Source of the DNA: Desmodus rotundus
Taxonomy: Eukaryota; Chordata; Mammalia; Chiroptera; Phyllostomidae
DNA: 64,000 bases
Assembly: GCF_022682495.2 (NCBI RefSeq)
Contig: NC_071387.1
Coordinates: forward strand, 196,890,143-196,954,142
Reading direction: 5' to 3'
Part shown: positions 36,340 to 47,720 of the stretch, in pieces
How the letters are laid out: every line of letters starts with the position of its first letter
Numbering within the stretch: position 1 is the first letter of the stretch
Position numbers and translations under genes: made by a program
The notes under the pieces: generated by a model
Seen by the model: the letters and a program-made list of their open reading frames with translations, nothing else
Told to the model about the DNA's origin: nothing
Database searches by the model: none

Positions 36340-36650
36340 TTATAGGGTTCCTTGTGATCTTGCTCCTACAAATCTCTTAATCCTCCCATCATGACACTTC
36401 TCTTCCCCATCCTCTTACAATGGACTAGTTCTTTAAAATATTGTCTCTTTTGCTTTTGGAATTTAACCATGCCATTCCTTTTCTGTGCTTCGGGAATATG
36501 TTTTATTTTATCTAATACATACGTCTGACTTCAAATAAAGCAGAGTATGTCTTGAATGACATTGCCATTAACTCATTCTGTTTTATTGTAAGAGTTCCCA
36601 CACAAGGGCTTTGCACAGAAAGTCTGAAAATACTGGCCACGCTGATTCCA
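36340..36650 (+). mobile_element. possible L2 fragment
   Basis: 'gggttccttgtgatcttgctcctacaa', 'cctcccatcatgacacttctcttcc', 'aaccatgccattccttttctgtgcttcggg' and later 'acaagggctttgcac' resemble the L2 run (ctgccccttcctacc, ccagccatactggcc, ctcagggcctttgcac). Divergence is large and the middle looks interrupted. Confidence 0.4.
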
Positions 36651-39111
36651 ATTTGCAGGGCTTCCCTTGGTGGTCTTTTTTTCTCTCTCAGAGTTCTTCT
36701 TCTTCCTTAACACTGGCTGAGGCCCCACATTCTTTTGGGATATAGTTTATTATCAGGCCTGGCTCCTCAAAGACAGGACCTGTCAGATCAGAGCTCTCGC
36801 TCATACTAACACTTGCCAACATCAAGCTCATCCCTGGAAGCACTTGCTGTCAGGAAGTTGTATTCCAGGAAACTACCTGCTAAACTAAGACATCACAGAT
36901 CATTACATTACTATTGCAGCATTTAAAGCTCTCAATGACATTTGATTATAAAATGAAATGCTGCTGTATACTTTTTAAAACAAATGCAACGCATATACAA
37001 AAACAGTCAATTGGCCTAAACCAAATTTTTTAAATTGTCAAAAAATGTTCTAAAGAGGCCTGAGGCAAACTGGATGAATTTGGCTAGCCCAAATTCTGCT
37101 AGTTTCTATACTTATTCTCTTTAAATTTTCTTAATCTGTACAATTTCTTAATCTGTGGTGGCAGCATCAGAGCAATTAGTGTCTGTCTACACAGCCTTGA
37201 GGTGCATCATTCATCCTGAAGACCACAGGCATAATAAGAAGTGTGAAAGCATAGATATTCTGACTGTGGGCCTTTCCTGACACCCACAACTCATCTCATT
37301 TAATAAGCCACATACCCTGGTTACCTAAAGGAATCTGTTATCCACTCAACATTAAAGACAACATCTGCTGAAAATACCAAACTACATACAAGGAAAACAT
37401 CTACCCAATCTACCACTGCAGTTATTTGACTCGCCACACTTACTAGAAGTTGGAAGAGGTCTCATGTGTCCTATTTTCTTCCCTTTAGCCTTAAAACATA
37501 TGCAAAAGCCTCTCCCACCACAGGAAAAAAAAAATTTCCCTTGGAATAGAAAGTGGTTAAAAATGATATACTTCAGTGATCAGAAAAAATAAAAAATAAA
37601 CATCCTGCCTTCTCCCCCACTCCATTAACTCCTGCCGGCCTTTCCCAGTCACAGTCCATGAACAGTCACTGAGTGCTTTTACCATTTCTATGACCAGTGC
37701 TACGAGAGGAGCTGAGGCTGGAGCACACGGACACAGCAGTGAGTCACGGATGGCAGTGAGGGGCCACCTGGGGGAGTGTCGGAGAAAAGGTGAGCATATT
37801 TTAGATCCAGAAACACCCTACCAGAAACAATTCTCAAATTTCCAATAAATTTATTTGGTACTCAGCTCTGTAATTCAGGAATCCATCCCCCCAAAAGTTT
37901 TCATCATTCAGTTAAGTCACAGTTGATAGATTCTCGTGGAATTTATCATTTATATCACAGATAAAAAAATAAATAGACTTGAATCCTTTGAATCTGAGTG
38001 GAACTACATATGCAAGAGTTCTTTTCTTGGCATCTTGTTTTCACTGAATGTGTAGAAATGATAGGCTATCTTCTTGCTCACATTAAGATCTTCAAACACT
38101 GGTCCCTACCCAGAAGGTACAGTAAATGCATACTGTATGGGTGCTTACCAAAAAAAGTAATCACTATGATGAACTTGGAACTGAAATTTTTAATTGTCGA
38201 TGTTAACTGTATACAAACAATATTATTCCAGCTCACTATCAATATTTTTGTGAATTTTTAGTTATATGGATTAAAAATTGGTGGAGCTGTTTTCTGTTCC
38301 CCCATGTGACACTGAATTATTCTGTTTGGTACAGTTTATATCCTCTTGACTGTAGCGGTCTTTTAACCAAACAGCACACATTAATGTAATCAGCGATGGC
38401 TTCTTTATTCAAGAGCCTGTACACTCATCAAATCCATTCCAGCACTGTTAGAAAAAATTCTTTCTGCAAAATATACAAGGTGTTCTGCAATCCATCAACA
38501 AGGTTGTCTTAGAAATGAAGAAAACATTTATATTTCATCAGCACTCTCATTGCAAGGGTGTGAATAAATTTTGAATACTGTTAGAAATAGGTTTTGTGGC
38601 TTCTCCATATTTACTACTTTGGAATTATTAAATTTATGTTTAGTTGAAGAACATTTCAGTACACACTTACAGCTTTCTAAATTAATCGATCAGTATACAA
38701 AAAATAAAGTCTACTGTGTAACTATATTGACATTAAAAACATAGAAGAATATTTTTTATAACCCTCAGCGGTTAAAGAATGAAGCCCGAAATGGAAAGAT
38801 TAAGCATTTGACTACATGAAAATCAGAAACTTGGTGCTAAAAATAAAACAGTATTATAAACATAAAAGACAAGGTATGTTTACGGATTTTTTTATTCTTT
38901 CCTTAGTAATCCATTATGAATGAATTATGCAAAATTAGTACCAACATTGTTTGTTTTTTTCTGTATAAACTATAACTCACTATGTTTTCATAGGACACAT
39001 TTAAAGTTTCACTTCCCCTTATGCCTAAATTGTTTTATTTTCTTTTTAAAAATACTGCTAGTAAAGAAGAAACTATATATAAGCATTTTACAAGTTGTCT
39101 TAATTCTGCAG
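36651..39111. other. unassigned DNA with a short L2-like piece
   Basis: Positions 37645-37760 ('cagtcactgagtgcttttacc', 'gagctgaggctggagca', 'acacagcagtgagtcacgg') resemble the L2-type block 'cactgagtgcctactatg ... ggatacagcagtgaacaag'. No other repeat or gene is recognisable. Short open frames such as 37998-38261 have no motif. Confidence 0.4.
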
Positions 39112-39261
39112 TTCATGGTACAGAGCACATATGACCTTGGGACAAACGAGGGCCTCATCACTCTTGACTTCTCCCAGAGGGACGCTCGGGGCCTGTGGTG
39201 TCCTGGAACTTGCATATTTGCAGATGTTCAGAAACCAGCGCTGCAAATTCTCAAGTCACAG
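39112..39261 (+). CDS. candidate coding exon of an unrecognised gene (partial, 50 codons)
   Basis: It is preceded by 'caagttgtcttaattctgcag' and followed by 'gtacag', both good splice signals. Length is 150 bases, phase 0-0. The frame begins FMVQSTYDLGTNEGLITLDF and ends QKPALQILKSQ, with two cysteines in the middle. It stands out as a GC-rich island with several CpGs in AT-rich DNA. Its phase would fit an mRNA joined to the 28143-28316 candidate 11 kb upstream, on the same strand. I cannot name the protein, and the two peptides show no shared motif. It could also be a fragment of an unrecognised repeat or processed sequence. Confidence 0.3.
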
Positions 39262-39839
39262 GTACAGAACATGAGGTTCCAAGAAGGGGCTATGACAAGT
39301 GTGATAATATTTCAGGTCATTTTTATATAAAAGACCTTATTATATATAACTTTGTTTCTATATAATGGCATAATATTCTAAAAACTAACTTAAACATCAA
39401 GAATGTTTAATTGATTATTGGTTGGTACAAAAATAAAATTCACTGAGCAATGATTTTAATTCTACACCATGTTACACATGCACCCACATATGTAATTACA
39501 AAAATATTAGGAAGGTCAGTGAGTTGATTATGTGAAAATTAATGATCAAAATTTGTTAACATGTTGAAGTCACATTATATTTTTCAATATTCTACATCAA
39601 ATTATTAATTGCAAGCAAGGAAGAATTGTACATGTGCTCTTTCTAGTCATGTTATATACTGTCCTGAAAGTTTGTGTGTGTGTTTCAAATTTTTAGAAGC
39701 AAATATTTGTCCATAGTAACATTTTGCAAATATTAACATATGTAAAAATCAACTAATCATTCCAGAAATGATGAAGTGTAAATGTCAAATTGCAAAAAGC
39801 TTCTCGGAGCAAGACTGGGAAAGCACCTTCACAGTCTTC
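39262..39839. other. unassigned AT-rich DNA
   Basis: No gene or confident repeat. The open frame of the preceding candidate exon runs a short way into this stretch and stops at about 39330. Confidence 0.45.
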
Positions 39840-40320
39840 ACATAGGCGAACTCGGTGAGAAGCCCAGTAACCTAATTAAAAAGTGAACAAATATGTGAAC
39901 GAGCCCCTCATAAATGATGGCATCCAAATGACCTATGAGTACATAAAATGCTTTTCATTTCCTTAAACCACTGAAATGCAATGAAAAAATGCAAAAATAT
40001 AATATTATAGGGATTTACCATAGTTAAATTTTATCTTTAATTTAGTCTTTCTTGTATTATTTTTCCATTACCATTTATTTTGCTTATACCCCCTACCCTC
40101 AGCAATCATTTTTGTCCTTTTTCCTCTTTTCTCAATCCCTCCACCCCGACACCTCCTCACATGCCAAGTGTTGGCGAGAATGTGGAACAACTGAAACATA
40201 TAGCTGGTGAAAAAGTAATTTGTTTAATTATTTAGAAAAACTTCACACTTTCTGATGAAGTCGAACACATGCCTATGCTCTCTGGTCCAGAAATTCCACT
40301 TCTAGGCATACGATTATTTT
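39840..40320 (+). mobile_element. old L1 ORF2 fragment (sense) interrupted by an antisense L1-like tail
   Basis: Positions 39865-40005 read as diverged L1 ORF2 sense ('cctaattaaaaagtgaacaaa', 'gatggcatccaaatgacc', 'tacataaaatgctttt', 'gaaatgcaatg'). Positions 40163-40318 resume ORF2 sense ('caagtgttggcgagaatgtgg', 'aattccacttctaggcata'). The roughly 120 bases between (40040-40162) are C/T-rich and resemble an antisense L1 3' end. Either a second L1 landed in the first, or one insertion was rearranged. No open ORF2 frame is left. Confidence 0.55.
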
Positions 40321-42489
40321 ATTTTTATTTTTACTTTAAGTCATAAACATTAGTGACATATCCAGAACAAAACTTCAAGTTTTTTTCCGGCCTTCCTTCT
40401 ATATCATTCTAATTCACAAGCTCGAGAGTATAAATTTTATCAAAATAGCTATTTAAAAACTGGCTCTTAATTTGAAGTATAAATTTTTTGTAGGTATGAT
40501 TACTTATTTATCATTATTCTCTTTATTAATCATAATTTTTAAAACAATATTGGGGAATAATCAAATTGAAGGCATTTTGTGTAGAGACACAACTGAACAA
40601 TGTAACAGCTCAACAGAATTTTAATGTAATTTTAAAAGTCTCTCTAGAGCACCAAAGAAATATTTAGTCTACGTATAAATCACAGCCAAATACAAATCAC
40701 AGCCAAACTTCTGACAATATATTCTCTATACCACTTTTCTGCTTTCTTACACCATAGCTGCTCAATAACGTTCTCTTCTTCCAAATTACAAAAAGTACTC
40801 CAATCAACCCAGCCAAAATGCTTTCCAAATCCTTCTCTCTGTGTCTCTCTCTCCCTCGTCCTCTCCCCTGCTCTCTCTTGCTCTCTCTCCAGCGTTCTCC
40901 CCTGCAGGATTTTATCCTCCTCAGCTTTGTGCTTCTGCGCATTTTCATTCCCCATGCCCCTCACTTAACGATGGGCAGAGTGGCGCCCACGGATATTTTC
41001 ATAGCGTCTGACTGACAGGATGCACAACCACCATTCAAGCCATGATGACAACGACTGAATTAGCAATAGACTTGTAAACTCTCTTGACACAAATGTTGGG
41101 AGTTTCTGGGTGTTTCCCGTCTCCTCCAAAGTGATCACTGAAAGAGAAAGGCATTACATGTCTATTTATATTTGTAAATGCTGCAGCCATATTTCATCAA
41201 TGTGGAAAAAAAGTAAACAGGTAATGTAGTAAGTAAAAGGAAGTGCTGAGTCAGTCAGCTCTACCTTCTGCCTACTAATGGACCATGGATTCTTATGTTA
41301 ATTTAAAAAATCTATTGTTCAAACAAGAGAGTTGAAGGTTATTGTTTGCAGTAAAATGCCTCTTATAGGAGATCTTTACAATAAGGAGAAATTACGATTG
41401 AGCAGTAGGGTATACTTTTTTGGAAAATGGGGGAGTGTGTAAGACATAAGATGACACGGTTCAAGGAAAGCCAAGGTGTGAGGGGAAGTGATAAGTCCCT
41501 CCATAAAAGTCTGAAGGAGTGAGAGGAAGATAAAGGGAAAGGCCCTGTAGTATCTTGTATTTATAATACAATAAAATGACTAGAGAACTTAATGAAACAA
41601 GTGCTAAAATATTCTTTCTTAATCATCAAATGAATATCAGAATTATATATTAACTTAAATTCATATCAAATAGTCCACTTTAAACATTTGACAGTTTTTG
41701 TATAGTCTCATTTTGTATAATCTAAACATAATTTACATGTATGGTTTTAACATTTTTCTCCATGATAGATATCTAAAAGAGCCTCAGTAACAGGTCTTTA
41801 ATTATCCCAATTATGTAATAATGAAAAAAATTAACCTATCTAAATTAACCTATCCTTATCATTTAGTGGCAAGAGTTCAGCTTAAATATTTGAAAACGTG
41901 CTCTGTTAGAACAAGATAAAAGTAATTACACTTGTGTGTTAATGAGCAAATTAATTTTTATGTGGTCAATATTGTTTTAAACATCACAGTTAATTCTTTT
42001 ATAGGCACAAGAATTTTTTAAAGGGAATGGCGTGCTATATTTTATTTAATAGCTGAAATGTGGTAATTGTTGAATTCTCAAGTGAAGCTTTTATGGAAAT
42101 ACATTTTGTTTCATTTTGCTGCATTCTTTAAATAATTTAGATTGTGTTTATACAATAAGAAAAATTTCAGTTAATGTATGTAATTTTCTATTACTACCTG
42201 ATAGAAGAAATCAAACTTTTGGGTACATTTCACTGAATGTTTCTAAATAGCCTGAGACTGACTTGCATGTTTAGAATACAAGAAATAAAGCATAAATTTC
42301 ACAAGCATACATTTACACTGGTATTATATTTATCGAGTAGTAAAAATATTCAGATTCATAGATATCCTAATTTTAAAATGCATTTTTGGTCTTAAGAACA
42401 TGCAGCGTTATTTATTTCCTAAAATTTATCATGACCATTCATTATGTTCATAAAGTTGATAAAGACTAAAATTTCTACATTACATTAGT
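40321..42489. other. unassigned AT-rich DNA with a CT-rich tract
   Basis: A CT-rich low-complexity run of TCTC and CTCCC units lies at 40831-40890. The open frames over it (both strands) are compositional. No gene or named repeat is seen in the rest. Confidence 0.45.
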
Positions 42490-43412
42490 AGACTAAAGAT
42501 ATTCTGTACCTTTTCTTCTTCCAGTCTTGTCAATGATAGTGTGAGGGACTGAATTTGACCCCTTGTCTTCGTATCTAGATGAATTGGACACAATATATTT
42601 AATGACTGTTTGCAGATGAGGGACAGCAGAGAGCACAGGGCTGTGACTCTGAGAAAAGGAAAAGCGAGGTGAACCCTAAGGGTTGGCCAGGCTACATGCC
42701 GGGGGCACATTCGTACCTGCCTCAGGGGCAGGAAAGAAGATCAATAGAGTGTGTCAGTCTCACTAAATTGAAGAGACTCTGTTTAGAGTTCATAGCTAAA
42801 GCCACAGGGGGTGGGAGAGATTTCTGAAGAGAGGAAGGTAGTGAGGAGAAACTCTTCAAAACCTGCAACCCCTTGAATCTTTGTTCAATACTAAGATATC
42901 AATATATAGGACCTAACTCTACAAGGCGAGGCAGCGGTTGCCTGGCTGACAGCTGAATGATTCCCAGAAGTAAAAAGAGTGGTGATTATTTCTGTCCCCA
43001 CCAGAGCAGGGAGTCTGCAGTAATCAAATGCAACGCTTAATAGAAACCTAAGGAGGGTCATGTCTAAGAAATGGAAATAAATTACTCAGAGAGTAAATGT
43101 TACTTTAGAAAATCTTAATAAAATATTAAAATAAGCTTCAAAATGTTCACACAGAATTGAAATAACATAACAGCCAACCAGGAAAAAAGAGCCAACCATC
43201 TATGAAACAAAGTCTAAAAAGTTCAAGGACATTCAACAAGAACAACAGTGTTACCTATCATTCTGAGACAGAAAATGTGAAAATACCCTGTAGAATAGAA
43301 AGAAACACCAAAATGGTGGAATAAGCAGACAAAAACAATTAAGCAGGTATTAAAGTAAAATCGATATTTTTAAAAAAATACATGAAGATAATGAAGAGGG
43401 AATTGAACACAT
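42490..43412 (+). mobile_element. possible 5' part of an old L1M/HAL1 element
   Basis: The left half is moderately GC-rich ('ggttgcctggctgacagc', 'ccccaccagagcaggga'). The right half is A-rich with 'aagttcaaggacattcaacaagaacaacag', 'aaacaccaaaatggtggaataagcag' and 'tgaagataatgaagag'. This resembles the 5' UTR to ORF1 region of old mammalian L1/HAL1. It is truncated by the mariner fragment that follows. Identification is by composition and a few blocks only. Confidence 0.4.
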
Positions 43413-43855
43413 TCATTTGCTGATCGCAGCACATGCACATTCCATGTTCTCAGGTGTTCTGCTTGTCGCGGGCCTTCCAGAACATGGATCACTTTCAGCC
43501 AATTCTCGACCCTCTTTGAAACATATGTGCCACACTTTTATTTGTGCTGCACTCATTGCATCATCCCTGAAAGCCTTCTGCATCATCTGAATAGTTTCTG
43601 AGGAGGCATGTTCAAGCTTAATGCAAAATTTGATGCAGATTTGTAGCTCTACTTGCTCAGTCATTTTGAATGCAACAGCCACACAGTACACATGCTCACT
43701 CAAGGGCATCTACCGCCCCACTGACTAGTGCAGTGAAGCCATCCTTGTTCACCCATGCACATTCCAGCCCACTCTCCTTGACTGCCAGGTTACATCGATG
43801 TTACACAAACCATTCTCCTTATATTAACAATGGGTGGCCTTTTTCTGGACAGGCC
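43413..43855 (-). mobile_element. mariner DNA transposon fragment with N-terminal transposase piece
   Basis: On the - strand an ATG at 43664 opens 83 codons to a stop at 43413-43415. The start MTEQVELQICIKFCIKLEHA, then ETIQMMQKAFRDDAMSAAQ, IKVWH and SGRPATSRTPEN, fits the N-terminal helix-turn-helix (DNA-binding) region of Mos1/mariner-type transposases. The catalytic DDE/D domain is absent: the frame ends where L1-like sequence begins, so it cannot transpose. Positions 43665-43855 are probably its 5' untranslated part. The terminal repeat was not identified, so the right edge is a guess. Confidence 0.75.
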
Positions 43856-43857
43856 TT

Positions 43858-44085
43858 GTGGAATATTATTCACACTTAAAAAGGAAATCTTGCCATTCGG
43901 GACAACATGGATGGACTTAAAGGACATTATGTTAAGTGAAATAAGTCAGACAAAGAAAGACAGATACTATGATCTCTCTCATATGTGCAATCTAAAAAAG
44001 AAGAGAGGGGTGAAAGAGATCAGTAGGGTATGGGGTGGGAGAAATGGGTGAATGACTTCATATTTTTAGTTTAAATAAATTGATC
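43858..44085 (+). mobile_element. L1 3' end fragment, sense
   Basis: 'ggaatattattcacacttaaaaaggaaatcttgcc', 'acaacatggatggacttaaaggacattatgttaag', 'gaaataagtcagacaaagaaagacag' and 'ctcatatgtgcaatctaaaaaag' are the well-known end of mammalian L1 ORF2 and 3' UTR. It is older than the L1 at 12919. It abuts the mariner fragment. Confidence 0.85.
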
Positions 44086-44194
44086 AAAACTTACCAAAGT
44101 AATTTAAAACAGTATGAATTATAAGTGGTAAAAATAAATGTATAAATAAAATGAAAAATCTTCTAGAAAATGGAAAGGTCTTGCTAGATCTTAA

Positions 44195-44312
44195 TTTTAC
44201 CCAGTGACACCCTTGTTGGACTTCCGAGCTACACAACTGTAAGGTAATAAGTTGGCATTCTTTCAAGCCACAGGAATATATGGTAATCTGTTACAACAGC
44301 AACAGAACACTA
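44195..44312 (+). mobile_element. 3' end of a MaLR-like LTR
   Basis: 'ggacttccgagctacacaactgtaaggtaataagttggcattctttcaagccac' followed by 'atggtaatctgttacaacagcaacagaacact' matches the closing part of MLT1-like LTRs (gacttccagcctccagaactgtgag, aataaatttctgttgtttaagccac, ggtattttgttatagcagc). Only about 115 bases are left. Confidence 0.65.
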
Positions 44313-44429
44313 AAACAAGATATTTCATAAAGGTCATTTTGCTGCGCCAGAGAACCCTTGTATATAAATCCAGTAAAAATCCCAGTGGAACCCCAAAGCA
44401 AACAAGCACTGGGCAGATGATAAGCTGCC

Positions 44430-44880
44430 TGGCTAAGACCAAAATGTCTGAGGAGACAGCCCAGCCCCCACCTTGTCTCAGGGGCACAGATTGTACTTTG
44501 AGTCTAGCCAAGATAATTTTCTACAAAAGAAACAATGAATACTTTTTGGAGGAACAACAGAACATCCAGAGTCTCTTCATAACATTGTTTACAAAATTGA
44601 AGATAAAATCCAAATTTAAAAGGCATATAAATTTTTAAAAATAATAACATTAGTCATACTAAGGGAAAATATAATCAGTGAAGATTAACTGTGAGAAAAT
44701 TTTGTATGTGGAATTAGCAGACAGGTATTTTAAAGTAGCTACTACTACGTCTAAACTAAATAGAAGGCCAAGTATTGCCATGGTTAATGACTATCAAGGG
44801 AATCTCCACCAAGAAGTAGGAACTATAAAAATAATGAAATGGAAGGTGGGAGAAGTGATAAAGTGAGAGAGAAAGAACTG
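44430..44880 (+). mobile_element. old L1M/HAL1 fragment, sense
   Basis: The A-rich run 'acaacagaacatccagagtctc' and especially 'gaattagcagacaggtattttaaagtagcta' resemble the early part of old L1M/HAL1 elements ('aattagcagacaaggacttcaaaatagct'). It could be the continuation of the element at 42490-43412, interrupted by the mariner, L1 and LTR pieces. Confidence 0.5.
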
Positions 44881-47720
44881 AAGCCAAGTTTCTACATATT
44901 AAGATTGTAAATGCAAAATAATATGTTCAGAGTGTTCCCTGAATGGAGAGGGGCACTTTCAGAAAAAAGCCAACATCCCAGGGAGGGAGAAACTAGTGAA
45001 ATACCTTGCCCTCACTCTCCCTTTCTCCGATCTCCTGCTGGGTTGCAAAGGTAAAGGAGCCTGTGGATTTTATCCACGCACATCCCACTTTCAGACACTA
45101 ATCTGGGAGAAGAAGGAAGGAGCAGACCTATATTGCAAGGCATCACTGCGTCAAAAAATTCTCTTTTAACTTAAATAGGCATAATCTTTTTTAGATATTA
45201 GAAGTAGTGTTTCTGTGCTGCATATCACTTTTTATGTGTTTTGACATCTTTTAAATATCATTAACTTGACTACTGGTAAATGAATTTATTTAGTTAGGAA
45301 AAGCACCTTGTTACATGTATAATTCTATCTGTCATGATTTAGCTGTATTGCATATAGCTACAATGTGCGCACAGTACTAAAAATAAGTTTGCCATGATAA
45401 TTTCTGAAACTTACAAAGTAAATTTAATTAAAACCTTATATTAAGTTTAAATGATTTATGTCACGCTCTTATTTCCTCACATATGTCAATGACTTTAGGA
45501 GAATTTAATATGTATGGTATTATTTATATTATATTGTATTATATTATATGAATATACAATTTATATGTAAATAAAGCTCATTTTTATAAATTTTCTTTTT
45601 GTGTTTCCACTCCTCCCCAAGTCTTTCCTAACCCAATGAAATATTTTTTTATTTCGATCCTCTGAACAACCATATGTCTTTTTTCTAGTTGATGCTTTTA
45701 TTTATGTCAAAACAGTGTTTTGGTATGTAGTCCTTTCAGGTCTGTCCTGTGCCTTTGAAAGCGTCATTAATTCTTTTAGGCCACTAGCAAATTACTACTT
45801 CCGTGCACCAAATGGTCCCCTTGTCACCTGAAATAGTTTATGCAGCTTCTAAAATAGTCCAATTGCTCTCAAAAAATTGCTTACTGCTGAGAGGCTGACT
45901 TTGAGACAGAATAGCACAATTCGTGCTACATTACTACTTGCCAGTGATTCAGTCCTGTCTCTCTGGTAGGAGGGAGCCGAGGAAATTTGTGGTAGAATCC
46001 ATGAAAGTCTCCGTGTAAACAGTGAAGATACATCTTTGCCAAAGAGGGCAGAGTGCCATTTACTGCCAGGAGAATAAGGTTTGCAGGTGTGCGCGTGGAA
46101 ATAGAGACAGAAATCACAGGGAGACTCCCCTCGGCTGTGCAGTGGCTTCCATACTGTTAGACACAGGGCAACAGATGTTTTCCAGAAAAGCGATAAAAAT
46201 GAAATATATTTAAATTCAACAGGTCTGAGCTGACTCCCAAAACTCAAATTTGGAAAGTCACCTGTGATGAAGGGAAATTGAGAATCTTTCAACAATGAAA
46301 GCAACACAATTAACACAATTTAATTATTTGAATCAATAGGCTTGTATATATGAACAGGCGTATATATGAAGAATTTCTAAAATGCAAATTAATAGTTGAT
46401 TATTTTGAGCGATATTTATCCTTCAATTGTACAGGATATTATTTTCAATCACCAAAATATTCTTCCCCAAATGTTTATTGATATTATTCAGTAGTGCTCA
46501 AATCAAAGTAACATCTGCAAAGGAAAGAGACATATGTTCTGCCCTAAAGAATCTTCCTGTTTATAAGGGCAGATGAAGCTCTTTTATTAATAAATATAAT
46601 TTGAGATAAAATTGCTAAATGTGATTATTATTTTATTATCTATAAGTATGTTATATGTTTGGGACCCACGTGAGTTACCTTTCTTTTTATATCTACTTCT
46701 CTCAAAATACCATTGATTTATTACAAAAAATTCATTGACAATATTAATCCTAACAATAACAAAAGCCTTCTAGGTAAATAAGAAAAAAAGTCTTTAGAAG
46801 ATTTTGCCATTGATTAACAGACATTAAATGTGCTCAGTTGAAATAAGACATATACTTTATACTAGGGTTTGATATAGATCAAACTAATTATATTTTCTAA
46901 TTCCTACAACTTGTCTCTATAATCCAGGGATGAATTGAACAATTTACAGATTATACATTGCTCAAGGTTATCTTCAGCTATGTTGGTGTCTTTAAAGGTA
47001 TATCTATCTGTCAACTAATTGATTTATCATCTATCTATCAATCAATCATTTACATATTTATGTAAATTAAACAGATTAAATTTAGTGCATTAAATTATAA
47101 TTTTGGAAAGATATGAGAAAGTCAAAATACATGATTAAAACTCAAATCCAGTATTATCAACACAGCCTTAAGTAGAAGCTACAGAATTACATGAAAATGA
47201 CCAAACTTTTACACTAAATTGTTTTTCACTGAATAATGTATTTTAAACATTATTCCTAACAGCTCTTACAATCTAGCTCATTTATTTTTGAAAATACCAG
47301 AATAATAATGTACCATAATTTATTTAACTATACATATGTGATAACTTTATTGTATCAAATTGCTTATTGTTTGTATTAATCATAAGCAGTATTAATGAGT
47401 ATCCTTATACATATATTCATCAAATAAATATATTTTGCAAGTAAATTTAATGTTTTCACAAAGGATTTGTATATTTTCAATTTCAATAAATATTGATAAA
47501 TTGCCCTGAATAAACTTGAAATATTTTTAGACATCTTTTAATACTGTGTAAGAATTCCTGGTTCCCCACACTCTTGGTAATACAGGTGATCACCAAAAAT
47601 AATTTAGTTTGAAAAGAAAAGTTTCTGAACACGTTGTTATTTGCCTTTATGCCAAAAACCTACTCATACAATTTCATAAATATGCTACCCTGTAAAAACT
47701 TTCTTTTCTATCTTCTATCT
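44881..47720. other. unassigned AT-rich DNA
   Basis: No gene called. The longest - strand frame outside repeats (45849-46316, 155 codons) sits in a GC-richer patch with a few CpGs. It shows no domain and no ATG-and-splice structure that I trust. AT-only runs occur near 45520-45580. TCTA/ATCA runs occur near 47000-47045. Confidence 0.45.

Noticed and set aside
40680..41015. Arg/Glu-rich - strand frames and a Ser/Leu-rich + frame
   Set aside because: They arise from a CT-rich low-complexity tract, which gives repetitive codons in any frame.
45849..46316. 155-codon - strand frame
   Set aside because: No recognisable domain. The only support is openness in a slightly GC-richer patch, and no splice or promoter context was convincing.
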